Source: Phytohabitans suffuscus
GTDB lineage: Bacteria > Actinomycetota > Actinomycetes > Mycobacteriales > Micromonosporaceae
DNA: 64,000 nucleotides
Assembly: GCF_011764565.1 (NCBI RefSeq)
Contig: NZ_AP022871.1
Span: forward strand, 3,596,320 to 3,660,319
Direction of reading: 5' to 3'
Shown in pieces: positions 43,548-52,591 of the stretch (positions are counted from its first letter, which is position 1; the number at the start of each line of letters is the position of its first letter). The translations under genes were made by a program, and so were the position numbers. Below the pieces are notes generated by a model that saw only the letters and a program-made list of their open reading frames with translations, ran no database searches and was not told the origin of the DNA.

Positions 43548-43711
43548 GGCGTGTTTCATAAGGGTCGGTCGAGCCGAGGCGAGGTCGAGGCGGCGTCCGG
43601 TGGTGCCGGGCGGAAGGTCGCATACCGGTGTTGTATGTGGCCTTTCGTCCGGTGCCGCTGGTCGTCGTCTGGGCCCGCCGCAGGCCGGGCATGCCCTTAT
43701 GAAACACGCCC
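43547..43711. mobile_element. 165-bp MITE-like element with 18-bp perfect terminal inverted repeats
   Basis: The termini GGGCGTGTTTCATAAGGG (43547-43564) and its exact complement (43694-43711) flank a non-coding interior and are bordered by TA on both sides, as expected for a TA-duplicating transposase. There is no transposase frame. The interior is itself a long imperfect palindrome: 43590-43625 pairs with 43633-43668 with one true mismatch; other differences are G.T wobbles when the plus strand is read as RNA. It sits between the convergent AIM24 and pheA stops, where a strong hairpin could act as a bidirectional terminator. The parent insertion sequence is not in the window. Confidence 0.85.
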
Positions 43712-43725
43712 TAGGGCCTTAGGGC

Positions 43726-44675
43726 CTAGCCCAGATCGCCGGTGCGGACGCGCGCCAGCCACTCCGCCGCGTCGGCGTAGTCCACATCGGAGAGTCCGGC
43801 CGGCGCGGGGACCGGTCGGTCGTCCTCGACCGCGCGATGCCGCGGGTACGAGCCCAGGAAGCGGACGTCGGCGCACACCCGGTGCAGCCCCTGCAACGCC
43901 TCGCCGAGGCGGTCGTCGGAGACGTGTCCGGTGCAGTCGAGGAAGAACGCGTATCGCCCGAGCCGCTCACCGGTCGGCCGGGACTCGATGCGGGTGAGGT
44001 TGATCCCCGCACGGCCAGCTCCATCAGCACGGCGAGCAGCGCACCCACCCGGTCGTGCGAGATGAAGATCGCGAGCGACGTGACGTCGTCACCGGTAGCG
44101 GCGGGCGGCGCGGTCGGCCGCGACACCAGCACGAAGCGGGTGACCGCGTCCGGATGGTCGGAGATCTTCTCCGCGAGCATGCTTAACCGGTAGCGGTCGG
44201 CCCCGATCGGCGCGCAGATCGCCGCGTCGTACTCACCCGCGGCGGCGGAGATCGCGGCCGCCGAGTTGGAGAGCACGTCGACGACCTCGGCCTGGGGCAG
44301 GTGCGTACGCAGCCAGCCCCGGCACTGCGCGGATGCCTGCGGGTGGGCCGCCACGTTGCGGATCCGGTCGAACGGCACCGCCTCCCGCGCACCGAGCACG
44401 AACTCCACCGGGATCACCACCTCGCGGGTGATCGTCAGCGGCGGGCCGTCGATCAGCTCGTCGAGCGTGATGCCCACCGCGCCGCCGACGGAGTTTTCCA
44501 GTGGCACGAGCGCCGCGTCAGCCTCGCCGGCCCGCACCGCGTCGAGCGCCTCGGGCACGCTACGCGACGGCGTACGGGTGCCGCGCGCGGCGGCGGGCAG
44601 GGTGAGCAGCGCCTGCTCGGTGAACGTGGCCTCGGGACCGAGGAACACGAAGCGGGTAGGTGGCACGCCGGGCAT
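43726..44675 (-). CDS. pheA: Prephenate dehydratase PheA, frame-broken
   Basis: Converts prephenate to phenylpyruvate in phenylalanine synthesis. The catalytic domain (1-180) has FVFLGPEATFTEQALL, VPLENSVGGAVGITLDELID, HPQASAQCRGWL, LSNSAAAISAAAGEYDAAI and the key TRFVLVSRP. The ACT regulatory domain starts SLAIFISHDRVGALLAVLMELAVRG and then changes frame; adding one G opposite CCCC at 44005-44008 gives RGINLTRIESRPTGERLGRYAFFLDCTGH and a stop at 43726 (about 316 residues). The ESRP phenylalanine-binding motif is restored only in that frame. The gene is required for prototrophy, so a sequence error is likely. ATG at 44675. Confidence 0.94.
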
Positions 44676-44687
44676 ACCCCCAGCCTA
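44676..44687 (-). promoter_or_regulatory. Leaderless-type -10 box of pheA
   Basis: Minus-strand TAGGCT (44687-44682), then gggggt and the ATG at 44675. The G-rich spacer is not correctly spaced to serve as a ribosome site. Confidence 0.6.
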
Positions 44688-44744
44688 GAGAGGTCGCGAA
44701 GGCACCGTGGGCGCGGCGTCCACGCTCTGGAGAAAGAAAGCTCC

Positions 44745-45307
44745 TCAGACGGTGCCGGGGGCGGGGCCGGACTCGCAGGCCACCGTGCGGATGCCGGCCG
44801 GGGCGCTGGTGCGGACCGGGATGTTGCAGACGTTGGTGCCGGCGGTGACGAGCGTCAGCGAGCCGGGGCTCCTCGGGTCACCACCAGGAGCGGGTCGCGG
44901 TCGCGGACCACGATCACGCTGTACTGCCAGCTGCCGGCGCAGAGCGGGGTGTCCGAGCGGACCTCGGCCGCCTCGTTTCGGGGCAGCAGGCCGGACGTGC
45001 GCTGGAGCAGCGCCATCACCTGTGTGGCGCTGGGCTGGCCGTGGCACAGCACGGCGGTCGCCTCGCCGAACGTGGGCGTCGCGCTGGGCGCACCGATCGG
45101 CGGCAGGTCCGAGGCGACCGGTGGCGGGGAGGCGGTGGGCGGAGCGGTCTTCGGCGAGGGCACCACGCTGCCGGGTGGGTCGCGCAGCTCGGGTGGGACG
45201 CCGCAGGCGGTGGCCAGGGCGGCGACCGCGATCGCGGCGGCACCGGCCCGTGTGACAGCTGTGATCACGGCGGTACCGCTACGGGCGGCGCGGGCGTGGG
45301 CAGGCAC
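44745..45307 (-). CDS. Small secreted lipoprotein, unknown function, frame-broken
   Basis: The signal peptide (SGTAVITAVTRAGAAAIAVAALATAC) ends in a lipobox cysteine, followed by a Pro/Ser/Thr-rich linker and a globular part (AVLCHGQPSATQVMALLQRTSGLLPR, CAGSWQYSVIVVRDRDPLLVVTRG). The given frame stops soon after; one base at the GGGG run 44865-44868 restores GAPGSLTLVTAGTNVCNIPVRT ... ACESGPAPGTV and an intended length of about 187 residues. Four cysteines outside the lipobox suggest disulfides. The family was not identified by eye. GTG at 45307 follows GAGGAG. Confidence 0.75.
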
Positions 45308-45405
45308 GCGGCTCCTCGAACATCAACGGGCATCGTTGGAAGGCCGAAGTGGCCGGGTTCCATCGTAGGCGGATAAAGCCCATTGGTGGCGGTCGAGGGT
45401 GTCTT

Positions 45406-45864
45406 TCACACTTCGCAGAAAAAGGTGAGCGAGCCCGTGACCTCGCCGCCGTCGTGCAGCGGTGTGGCGATCGCGTCGACGGTGGCCGCCTCGCCCTCGT
45501 CGCCGGTCTGGACCCGCAGCAGGCCACGGGCCAGCCGGCCGGACGAGATGGCGAGCATCGGCGGGATCTTGTCGATCTCGGTGTCGGGCAGCTCGGTGCG
45601 CGCCTGGGTGAAGTCGACCAGACGGAGCACGCCTTCGAGCAGGCTCTCGCCGGTGGCGTCGGCCGGGCTGCCCAGCCCCAGCAGCTGGCAGGCCGAGTCG
45701 GAGATCGCCACGATCGCCATCTCCGCGTCGATCACCATGCACGGCTCGCCCGCCGCGGCGACGGTGGGCGCCCACAGCTCAAGGCTGCCCAGCTGCTCCA
45801 GCTGTATGGACGCGCGAGTCTCCGGCACGAACGCTTCCGATATGGAGAGTTCGACGTGCGCCAC
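45406..45864 (-). CDS. Single PAS-domain protein
   Basis: A 152-residue protein dominated by one PAS-like sensory domain (about 30-145): EPCMVIDAEMAIVAISDSACQLLGLGSPADATGESLLEGVLRLVDF, RGLLRVQTGDEGEAATVDAIATPLHDGGEVTGSLTFFCEV. There is no output domain, so it must signal to a partner protein. The start is GTG at 45864 with GGAGG 6 bases upstream; the frame is open a few codons further (to 45882). No kinase or cyclase is adjacent. The ligand is unknown. Confidence 0.78.
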   Translation of the reverse strand: MAHVELSISEAFVPETRASIQLEQLGSLELWAPTVAAAGEPCMVIDAEMAIVAISDSACQLLGLGSPADATGESLLEGVLRLVDFTQARTELPDTEIDKIPPMLAISSGRLARGLLRVQTGDEGEAATVDAIATPLHDGGEVTGSLTFFCEV

Positions 45865-45974
45865 CCCGCGCCTCCAATACACTCCGCCGGCAAGCCACTA
45901 CGCTAACTGGTTTCGGCGCCGAACGCCGACCCCGATCGTTCCGGCGGGTTTGTCCGGTACGGCTGGCTGGGACG

Positions 45975-46723
45975 CTACCGGCGAGCACTCCTCTTGTCAG
46001 CGGCCGTTCGGCCGTCCTCGTACCACCGGTAGTTGGCCGCCGACCGGTACGGAGCGTTGAGCCACGTGGACGGGTGGCGCGCCACCTGCGAAAGCTTTTC
46101 CGCCGTGGCAGGGGTGATCTTTTGCCCCCCGGCCACGAGCAGGCGGTCAAGCTCGCGGTGGGTCGCCACGAGGCAGTCCTTGGGCAGCCCGTACACACTG
46201 ATCTGGCCCGACCCGACGAAGGTCAGCACGGGCGTGACCGGCACGGTGAGGCCGACGGCGGCGGACAGCGCCTTGCTCGCGCGCTTGGCGTCGCGGCGAG
46301 CCTCGGCGAAGTACGTCGGGCGCTTGCCGTTGATCTGCACGACGTCGCCGGCGATCATCACGCGGGCCCGGCCGTGGTCGGCGACGGTGACGGCGAAGAC
46401 ACCGCTCGGCCCGATCGCCAGGAAGCCGGCCTTGTCGTCGCGTGGACGGCCCTCGAGGTCGATCAGGGCGGCGGGGGCGTCGCTGCGTGGCCAGTCGACC
46501 ACGTGCCACGCGGGCCCGAGGTGGTCGAGACGGGTGAGAGCGCGGGCACCGGCGGCCTCCACACGCCGAGCATCACGCTCGGCGCGCCGCCTGCGGGCCC
46601 ACTCTAGGGGCGTTGGTCGAACCGCTTCGAGGATCGCTGGCTGGCCATCGCCCGTCGGGGACTGGCCAGCGGGGGGTAGCGCCCGCTGCGGGGGACAGCA
46701 CGACGCGCGGGGAAGACGGTCAT
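45975..46723 (-). CDS. NERD-domain protein, frame-broken near the 5' end
   Basis: The C-terminal 200 residues match the nuclease-related NERD domain: HVVDWPRSDAPAALIDLEG, GFLAIGPSGVFAVTVADHGRARVMIAGDVVQINGKRP, AVGLTVPVTPVLTFVGSGQISVYG and DRLLVAGGQKITPATAEKL. The best start is ATG at 46723 with CGGAGG 6 bases upstream, but that frame stops at 46604. One base added at GGGG 46607-46610 joins MASQRSSKRFDQRP to [20 protein letters not shown], giving about 249 residues. The family is proposed to be nuclease-like, but the activity is unproven. Confidence 0.82.
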
Positions 46724-46874
46724 CGCGGACCTCCGGCAAAAGGTCTCTCTAGTTGTGGTTCCACTACGGTACGTGGTTGAGCGGGTACTCAAGAAGGAGT
46801 GACCGGGGAGTGAGTGGGGATGAATGCCGCATTCACGACCCGCCTCTTTTGTCAGATGGTGCTACCTGACTGAC

Positions 46875-46887
46875 TACGCTGACCATT
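46875..46887 (+). promoter_or_regulatory. Leaderless-type -10 box of arcA
   Basis: TACGCT at 46875-46880, then gaccatt (7 bases) and the GTG at 46888. Confidence 0.6.
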
Positions 46888-48093
46888 GTGGCCCATTACG
46901 TGGACAGCGAGGTTGGAAGACTCGTCACAGTGCTCCTCCACCGGCCGGGGCCCGAGCTGGCGCGGTTGACCCCGCGAAACAGCGACTCTCTCCTCTTCGA
47001 CGCGATCCCCTGGGTGGGCCGGGCACAGGAGGAGCACGACGCTTTCGCGGCCGCTCTGCGCGATCGGGGAGTGGAGGTCCTCTACCTGAGCGCGCTGCTC
47101 GCCGAGACCCTCGCGATCGACGAGGCACGCACGGAGCTGACCGGCCTGGTGCTCGCCGACCCGCGCCTGGGCGACACCCTGCGCCGGCGGGTGTCCGACC
47201 ACCTGAGCTACCTGGACCCCGCCGGACTGTCCGATGTGCTCATCGCCGGGCTCGCCCACGAGGAGCTGCGGGTACGCACCGGCGGGCTGGTCTACACCCT
47301 CATGGACCAGCACGACTTCATCATCGACCCGCTCCCCAACCTGCTCTTCACCCGCGACTCGTCGGCCTGGGTGCGGGACCGGGCGGTGGTCAGCAGCCTC
47401 GCCATGCCGGCCCGGCGGCGGGAGACCACGCTGCTGCACACGATCTACCGGCACCACCCGCGCTTCGCCGGCACCCAGCTCGTGTACGAGCCCACCCTGG
47501 AGTCGGTGGAGGGCGGCGACGTCCTGCTCCTGGCGCCCGGGGTGCTGGCGGTGGGCGTGGGGGAGCGGACCACCCCCGCCGGGGCCGAGCGGCTGGCCCG
47601 CAAGGTCTTCGCCGAGGGTCTCGCGCACACGATCCTGGTGGTGCCGATCGCCCAGGAGCGGGCGACGATGCACCTCGACACGATCGTGACCATGGTCGAC
47701 GTCGACGCCGTGCTGATGTACCCGAACCTGGCCGACGCCCTCGTGGCCTACACGGTGGTGGCCGGCGAAGACGGCGAGCCGCAGGTCGACGGCCCGGCGC
47801 CGTTTCTACGCGCGGCGGCCGACGCGATGGACCTCGACGCGCTGCGGGTCATCGACACCGGGCTCGATCCGGTGACCGCCGAGCGCGAGCAGTGGGACGA
47901 CGGCAACAACACGCTGGCGATCGAGCCGCGCCTGTGCGTGGCGTACGAGCGCAACGTGGGCACCAACGCCCAGCTCGAACGCGCGGGTATCGAGGTGATC
48001 CCGATCCCCGGGTCCGAACTGGGCTCCGGGCGCGGCGGCCCGAGGTGCATGTCGTGCCCGATGGTCCGCGACCCGCTCAAGCTCCCGGGCTGA
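46888..48093 (+). CDS. arcA: Arginine deiminase
   Basis: Hydrolyses arginine to citrulline and ammonia. The 401-residue protein matches the family length and keeps the active site: [11 protein letters not shown] (Asp), [12 protein letters not shown] (Glu), [13 protein letters not shown] (His), [14 protein letters not shown] and the nucleophile loop [15 protein letters not shown] with the catalytic Cys. The N-terminal [26 protein letters not shown] is also typical. The other genes of the arginine deiminase pathway (ornithine carbamoyltransferase, carbamate kinase, antiporter) are not next to it, so this is a solitary arcA, as in many actinobacteria. A DUF5926 gene converges on it 4 bp away. 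Confidence 0.96.
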   Translation: MAHYVDSEVGRLVTVLLHRPGPELARLTPRNSDSLLFDAIPWVGRAQEEHDAFAAALRDRGVEVLYLSALLAETLAIDEARTELTGLVLADPRLGDTLRRRVSDHLSYLDPAGLSDVLIAGLAHEELRVRTGGLVYTLMDQHDFIIDPLPNLLFTRDSSAWVRDRAVVSSLAMPARRRETTLLHTIYRHHPRFAGTQLVYEPTLESVEGGDVLLLAPGVLAVGVGERTTPAGAERLARKVFAEGLAHTILVVPIAQERATMHLDTIVTMVDVDAVLMYPNLADALVAYTVVAGEDGEPQVDGPAPFLRAAADAMDLDALRVIDTGLDPVTAEREQWDDGNNTLAIEPRLCVAYERNVGTNAQLERAGIEVIPIPGSELGSGRGGPRCMSCPMVRDPLKLPG

Positions 48094-48097
48094 GCGC

Positions 48098-48982
48098 TCA
48101 GCGCAGGGTGAGCTGCCGGCCCAGCAGGCCCTGCTTGGCGCGGCGGGCGGCCGAGTCGAGCTCGCTGTGGTCGGCGAGCGCGTCGGAGTATCGCTTGGCG
48201 AAGTCGGCCACCGGCGCCTCCCACTCGGCGGCCTCCGGCTCGCGCGGGATGTCCCACACCGGCACCAGGCGGCCGTGGGCGCGGAACATGCCGGCGAACC
48301 TGGTGCCCTCGCCCAGCAGCAGCTCACCCGCGCCGGCGAGCCGGGCCAGGGCGTTGAGGGCGGCGTCCTCGTCGTCCGGCAGCACCCAGCGCACGTGCCC
48401 CTTCTCGGGCACGCGGCACCAGTACGCCGCCCTGGCCGCGGCCAGCCGGACGGTCGGGTAGATCGACGCGTTGGCCCGCTCCAGCGATGCCTTGACGTTC
48501 GGGTCGTCGGTCGCGTCGGCGTCCAGCCAGAACTCGAACGTGTCGTGCATGGTCACGTCGAGCGCGCCGTCGACGAGGATGTCCTGCAGGCGGGGGCCCT
48601 CGCCGGGCAGGGCCGGCACGGCCACGGTGCCGCCCGGCTCGGTCTCCAGCGCGGAGAGCAGGGCGACGGCGAGGTCGCGCGAGATGTCGCCGGACTGCAC
48701 GTGGCGCTGGAGCCCGACGAAGACCCGCCCGTCCGGCTTGGTCATCGCCGGCCATGCCATCGGCAGCACGGTGGCCAGGGTGACGGAGCGCTCGCCGTAC
48801 TTCTGCGCCAGCTCGGGGGTGAGCCGCAGGGGCGCCGACGCGGCCGGGACCAGCTCGCGCAGCGCGATCCACTCGGCCTCGTCGACCAGGCCCTCGAACG
48901 GGCGGGGGACGAAGACGTCGCGCAGCTTCTGGCGCTTCGGAGCCGCCTCGGCGGAACGGGAGTTCTTTCGACGCTTGCTCAC
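48098..48982 (-). CDS. DUF5926 family protein
   Basis: A 294-residue soluble protein conserved in actinobacteria (DUF5926). It starts with a basic segment (SKRRKNSRSAEAAPKRQKLRDVFVPRPFEGL), continues with EAEWIALRELVPAASAPLRLTPE and YGERSVTLATVLPMAWPAM, and has a central DILVDGALDVTMHDTFEFWLD and YWCRVPEKGHVRWVLPDDED. There are no transmembrane segments. The function is unknown; the basic N-terminus could bind nucleic acid. GTG at 48982 follows AGGAG with a 5-base spacer. Confidence 0.85.
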   Translation of the reverse strand: MSKRRKNSRSAEAAPKRQKLRDVFVPRPFEGLVDEAEWIALRELVPAASAPLRLTPELAQKYGERSVTLATVLPMAWPAMTKPDGRVFVGLQRHVQSGDISRDLAVALLSALETEPGGTVAVPALPGEGPRLQDILVDGALDVTMHDTFEFWLDADATDDPNVKASLERANASIYPTVRLAAARAAYWCRVPEKGHVRWVLPDDEDAALNALARLAGAGELLLGEGTRFAGMFRAHGRLVPVWDIPREPEAAEWEAPVADFAKRYSDALADHSELDSAARRAKQGLLGRQLTLR

Positions 48983-49157
48983 TCTGTCTCCTGGTTGGCT
49001 CGCTCACGCGGCGCCGAAGGCGACATGGCTCCTCGCCCCGAACCCGCGACTTCGTCGGCGAGGCGGCACAGTGCGGACGCCGCCGGGCCAGATCGCTGTC
49101 TCACAGCGGTCCAGCCTAGGCTCTAGGCGCGCGGTGCGGGGCCAAAGGCACGGCCGA

Positions 49158-49619
49158 TCACGGACTTTCCCGCCGTTCGTGGTCGAAAGCTCCCGACAGC
49201 TCGGCCCACACGCTCTGCCCGAGGCCGTCGCGGTCGACGCCCCACCGGTCGGACAGGGCGGCGACGATGCTCAGCCCACGCCCGTCGATGGCGTCCGTCG
49301 CGATCGCCCGGATGCGCGGCTGCTCGGTCGCGCCGCCGTCGGTGACCCGCACCTCGACGGTGTCGCGCTCGATCTCGGCGCCGGAGTCCGCTGGGCGTAG
49401 CCGCCAGGCCACGCGCACGACCCCGCCGGGCAGCGGGCTGGCGTGGCGCACGGCGTTGCCGACCAGCTCGGCCAGCACGGCGACGGCGTCGGCGAGGAGG
49501 GTGGGATTGACAGCGGCGCGAAGCTCAGCGGTGAGGCGTTGCCGGGCGATCCGCGCACCGCGAGGGTGGTGCGGGATGACCACGCACCAGGCCCGCTCGG
49601 CCAGCGCCATCGAGACCAT
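49158..49619 (-). CDS. RsbW-like serine/threonine kinase-type ATP-binding protein
   Basis: A 153-residue HATPase domain of the anti-sigma-factor (RsbW/SpoIIAB-like) group so abundant in actinomycetes. The N-box is present (DAVAVLAELVGNAVRHASPL), followed by a G1-type VRVTDGGATEQPRIR and DGRGLSIVAALSDRWGV as the G2 part. Such proteins phosphorylate anti-anti-sigma factors or bind sigma factors. No rsbV or sigma gene is adjacent. ATG at 49619 follows AGGAGG and lies 18 bp after the histidine kinase stop, so the two are likely cotranscribed. Confidence 0.85.
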   Translation of the reverse strand: MVSMALAERAWCVVIPHHPRGARIARQRLTAELRAAVNPTLLADAVAVLAELVGNAVRHASPLPGGVVRVAWRLRPADSGAEIERDTVEVRVTDGGATEQPRIRAIATDAIDGRGLSIVAALSDRWGVDRDGLGQSVWAELSGAFDHERRESP

Positions 49620-49637
49620 CGTGCCTCCTGCCCTCAC

Positions 49638-51098
49638 CTATCCGCGCGGGAGTCGCACCTCTGCGACGGTACCGCCCTCTTCGCGGGGACGGAGGGATAC
49701 CCACCCGTTTTGTCGCTCGACAATCCTTCTAACGAGATAGAGGCCCAAACCGGTCCCTGGATACCTCCTCCGGTCTCCCTGCTCTCCCTGCCAGAAGCGA
49801 TCGAACGCCCGCTCGACGTGCTCCGGTCGTACCCCGATGCCGCGGTCGCTAACCCGGAAGACCACGGTGCGCTCCTCCGCCTCCGCGGTCACCTCGACGA
49901 CCGTGCCGGGGTTCGAGTACTTCTCCGCGTTGGTGGCCAGCTCGGTGAGGACGGTGGTCATGCTGGCGCGGTCGCCGTACGCCTTGGGCAGGTCGTCGGG
50001 GAGCGCGAGGGTGAGCCGGCGGCGCAGGTCGGCGGGGAGGGCCACCGCCGCCGTGCGCAGGGCGTCGACGAGGTCGAACGGCGCGGGGGGCGCACCGCCC
50101 ACCTGACCGCCGTCGTTGGCCGCGGAGAGGAGCCGGTCGACGAGGCGGGCCAGCTCGCCCGCCCGCAGCCCGATCACGCGGGCCGCCTCCAGCCGGTCAA
50201 GCTCCGACAGCGAATCCCAGTGGTTGCTGAGCGTGTCGGCGTACCCCTTGATGACGGTGACCGGCGTGCGGAGCTCGTGGCTGGTCACCGCGACGAAGAG
50301 GTCGCGGTCGTGATCGCGCCGGTATTGGTCAGTGGTGTCACGGAAGGTGACTACCCGGGACTCCTGCGTGCCCGGAAGCTCGCCAGCGGTGATCTTCAAC
50401 CAGCGACCGTCGTCGAGCCGGTGGTCGAGCACCTGGCCGGGCGTCGGCACCGGGAAGGGCAGCCGCTCGCCGAGCATCTTGTCGGCCGGGAAGCCGCTGA
50501 CCTGCTCGGCGGCCGGGTTCCACAACCGGATGCGCAGCTCGCGGTCGACCACCGCGAGGCCGTCGGCGAGCGCGGCGATCACCGGCCCGTTGCCGTGCAC
50601 GGGGAGGCCGGCCTGGTCGCCGTAGAGGTGGGCGATGCAGCTGGCCAGGTAGGCCATGAGCGAGTGGTGCTCGGTGGTGGCGGCACCCGCGGCGTCGGAG
50701 AAGTACGCGTACAGGCTGCCGATCGTCGCCCCGCTGATCTCGGTGCGCGCGTGCACCGCGCGGTGCAGGCCACGGGCGCGCAGCTGGAGGGCGAAGCCCG
50801 CTTCGAACGCCGCGGCCGGCAGCTCGCTGGTGTGTGGCCCGGCCAGCAGCCGCGCGTTGGCCGGCGAGCCCGGGTCGACCGGGCGCCCCAACGTCCAGTC
50901 GGTGGCCCCGCTCGCGGCGATGACCCGGCCGCCGGACGGCCCGTACTCCACGAAGGTCATGCCGTCGGCGTGCAGCGCCCGCTGGCCGAGGCCGAGCAGG
51001 TGACCAACGACCGGCAGGCCGGACACCCCGGAGTTGGCCATCTCGATGACGACAGCCTGGCCGGCGATCAGAGCGGCATAGTCAGGGCTCTCCGGCAT
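49638..51098 (-). CDS. Soluble GAF-PAS sensor histidine kinase
   Basis: A 486-residue kinase without membrane helices. A GAF-like domain (about 10-165) is followed by a PAS domain (about 168-265, ALADGLAVVDRELRIRLWNPAAEQVSGFPADKMLG), then HisKA with the phosphoacceptor VTSHELRTPVTVIKGYADTL, and HATPase_c with TELATNAEKYS (N), SDRGIGV (G1), FDRFWQG (F) and GTGLGLYLVRRI (G2). All catalytic boxes are intact. No response regulator is adjacent, so it is an orphan kinase. The RsbW-like gene follows on the same strand, which may tie it to general stress control. Confidence 0.92.
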   Translation of the reverse strand: MPESPDYAALIAGQAVVIEMANSGVSGLPVVGHLLGLGQRALHADGMTFVEYGPSGGRVIAASGATDWTLGRPVDPGSPANARLLAGPHTSELPAAAFEAGFALQLRARGLHRAVHARTEISGATIGSLYAYFSDAAGAATTEHHSLMAYLASCIAHLYGDQAGLPVHGNGPVIAALADGLAVVDRELRIRLWNPAAEQVSGFPADKMLGERLPFPVPTPGQVLDHRLDDGRWLKITAGELPGTQESRVVTFRDTTDQYRRDHDRDLFVAVTSHELRTPVTVIKGYADTLSNHWDSLSELDRLEAARVIGLRAGELARLVDRLLSAANDGGQVGGAPPAPFDLVDALRTAAVALPADLRRRLTLALPDDLPKAYGDRASMTTVLTELATNAEKYSNPGTVVEVTAEAEERTVVFRVSDRGIGVRPEHVERAFDRFWQGEQGDRRRYPGTGLGLYLVRRIVERQNGWVSLRPREEGGTVAEVRLPRG

Positions 51099-51193
51099 GC
51101 CCCGAGTCTGCCCTGTGGGACTCCCGTTCCGCTATCACCGGGCTTTCCGTATCCCACACCGTGTCCGTCCCGGTTTCCTGCGTGACGGGCTGC

Positions 51194-51529
51194 TCACAGC
51201 ACGCGAGCCTGCTGGCCGTCCTCACTGACCAGCTCGCGCCCGGCGGCGGCCCAGTCCTGCATGCCGCCATCGAGGTTGCTCACGTTCTCCCAGCCGTTGC
51301 CGAGCAGGTATGCCACCACCTGGCCGGAGCGCCGGCCGGAGCGGCACACCACCACGATGTCGCTCTCGGTGGGCAACTCCGACAGGCGGGCGGGGATGTC
51401 CATCATGGGCATGTGGTGGGCGCCGGGCGCGTGGCCGGCCTGCCACTCGTCGGGCTCACGCACGTCGAGCAGGTATGCGTTGGCGGGGATCTCCGCCGTG
51501 GTCACCGTAGGAATGTGAGGTCCGAACAC
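51194..51529 (-). CDS. Rhodanese-like single-domain protein
   Basis: A 111-residue rhodanese fold: LLDVREPDEWQAGHAPGAHHMPM, active-site loop VVVCRSGRRSGQVVAYL with the persulfide-forming Cys, and NVSNLDGGMQDWAAAGR. Single-domain rhodaneses move sulfane sulfur; the acceptor is unknown, and the separate MoaD activation step in this genome could be one. GTG at 51529 follows TAGAGT by 6 bases. The box lies in the 13-bp gap after the stop of the LCP gene upstream. Confidence 0.92.
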   Translation of the reverse strand: MFGPHIPTVTTAEIPANAYLLDVREPDEWQAGHAPGAHHMPMMDIPARLSELPTESDIVVVCRSGRRSGQVVAYLLGNGWENVSNLDGGMQDWAAAGRELVSEDGQQARVL

Positions 51530-51541
51530 AGGCCCACTCTA
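51530..51541 (-). promoter_or_regulatory. Leaderless-type -10 box of the rhodanese gene
   Basis: Minus-strand TAGAGT (51541-51536), then gggcct and the GTG at 51529. It lies 1 bp past the LCP stop codon. Confidence 0.6.
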
Positions 51542-51542
51542 G

Positions 51543-52579
51543 CTAGAGTTTGTTGATCCACTTCGGGTTGGCGGTGGCCCAGCCCGCGACCTGGTCGTGC
51601 GACAGGGCGGCGAAGAGCGCCGGCGCGGGGTCGTCCAGCAGCGCGTACGAGGTGCCGCCGACCATCTCGGCGTGCGCGGGGGCCTGCAGCCCGGTCAGGT
51701 CGCTGCCGCGCAGGCCGCGCAGCGCGAAGACCAGATCCTGCAGCGGTACCCCGTTGGTGTCCACGGTCAGCGACGACCCGACCGCCCGGATCAGCTGGTC
51801 CAGCTTGAGCGGGTTGGTGGCCAGGCCGCTGTCGGACGCCTTGACCATGATGGCCTTGAGCAGTTGCTGCTGGTGCCGCTGCCGGTCGAAGTCACCGGCC
51901 GGCAGGTCGTACCGCTGGCGGGCGTAGTCGAGCGCCACCGCGCCGCTCATCCGCTGGCAGCCCACCTCGAAGGCGTGGCCGGTGTGGATCGAGCGGGTAC
52001 GCGTGTCGACGCACATCGTCACCCCGCCGAGCAGGTCCACCACCCGCTGGAAGCCCGCGAAGTCGATGATCGCCGCCCCGTCGAAGTCGAGCCCGGTGAG
52101 CGAGGTGAGCGTGGCGGAGAGCAGTTGCGCGCGCCCGTACGCGAACGCCGCGTTGACCTTGTCAACCCCGTGCCCGGGATCTGCACCCGCAGGTCGCGCG
52201 GTATCGACACGAGGTACGCCTGTCCCAGCCCGGCCGGGACGTGGGCAATGACGATGGTGTCCGCGCGCTGCCCGTCCTGCGGGTCGTTCGCCCGCAGGTC
52301 AGAGCCGATGAGCAGGTAGTTGAGGGGCCCGCTCACCGCCGTGCCCCGCTGGCGGGCCGCGTCGTCGAGCAGCCGCTCGTGGGCGACCGAACGCTCGTAC
52401 CGCGAGACCAGCGCGCGCAGCCCGACGACACCGGCCGTGGACACCAGCATGAGCGCCAGCCCGATGCCGATGACGACCTTCGCCCACCGAGGAGCCGGCC
52501 GCCGTCCCGGTGGCCTCGGCGCCTCGGCTTCCTGCCCGGTCCTGGACGTCGGCCCTCCCAGACCCAGCGGTGGTCTCGT
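51543..52579 (-). CDS. LCP-family cell-wall polymer ligase, first of three, frame-broken and with unclear start
   Basis: LytR-CpsA-Psr proteins move glycopolymers from lipid carriers to peptidoglycan. A membrane helix (WAKVVIGIGLALMLVSTAGVVGLRAL) precedes the LCP domain: YLLIGSDLR, RADTIVIAHVPAGLGQAYLVSIPRDLRVQIPG, then after a frame change VVDLLGGVTMCVDTRTRSIHTGHAF and GAVALDYARQRYDLPAGDFDRQRHQQQLLKA. One base near 52173-52178 joins the two parts (about 345 residues). The first ATG, at 52450, would cut the helix; the frame is open upstream to a TAG box at 52591 with no ATG, GTG or TTG. An ACG at 52579 lies 6 bases after TAGCCT, the spacing of a leaderless start. The true start is unresolved. 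Confidence 0.83.
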
Positions 52580-52591
52580 AAGCCCAGGCTA

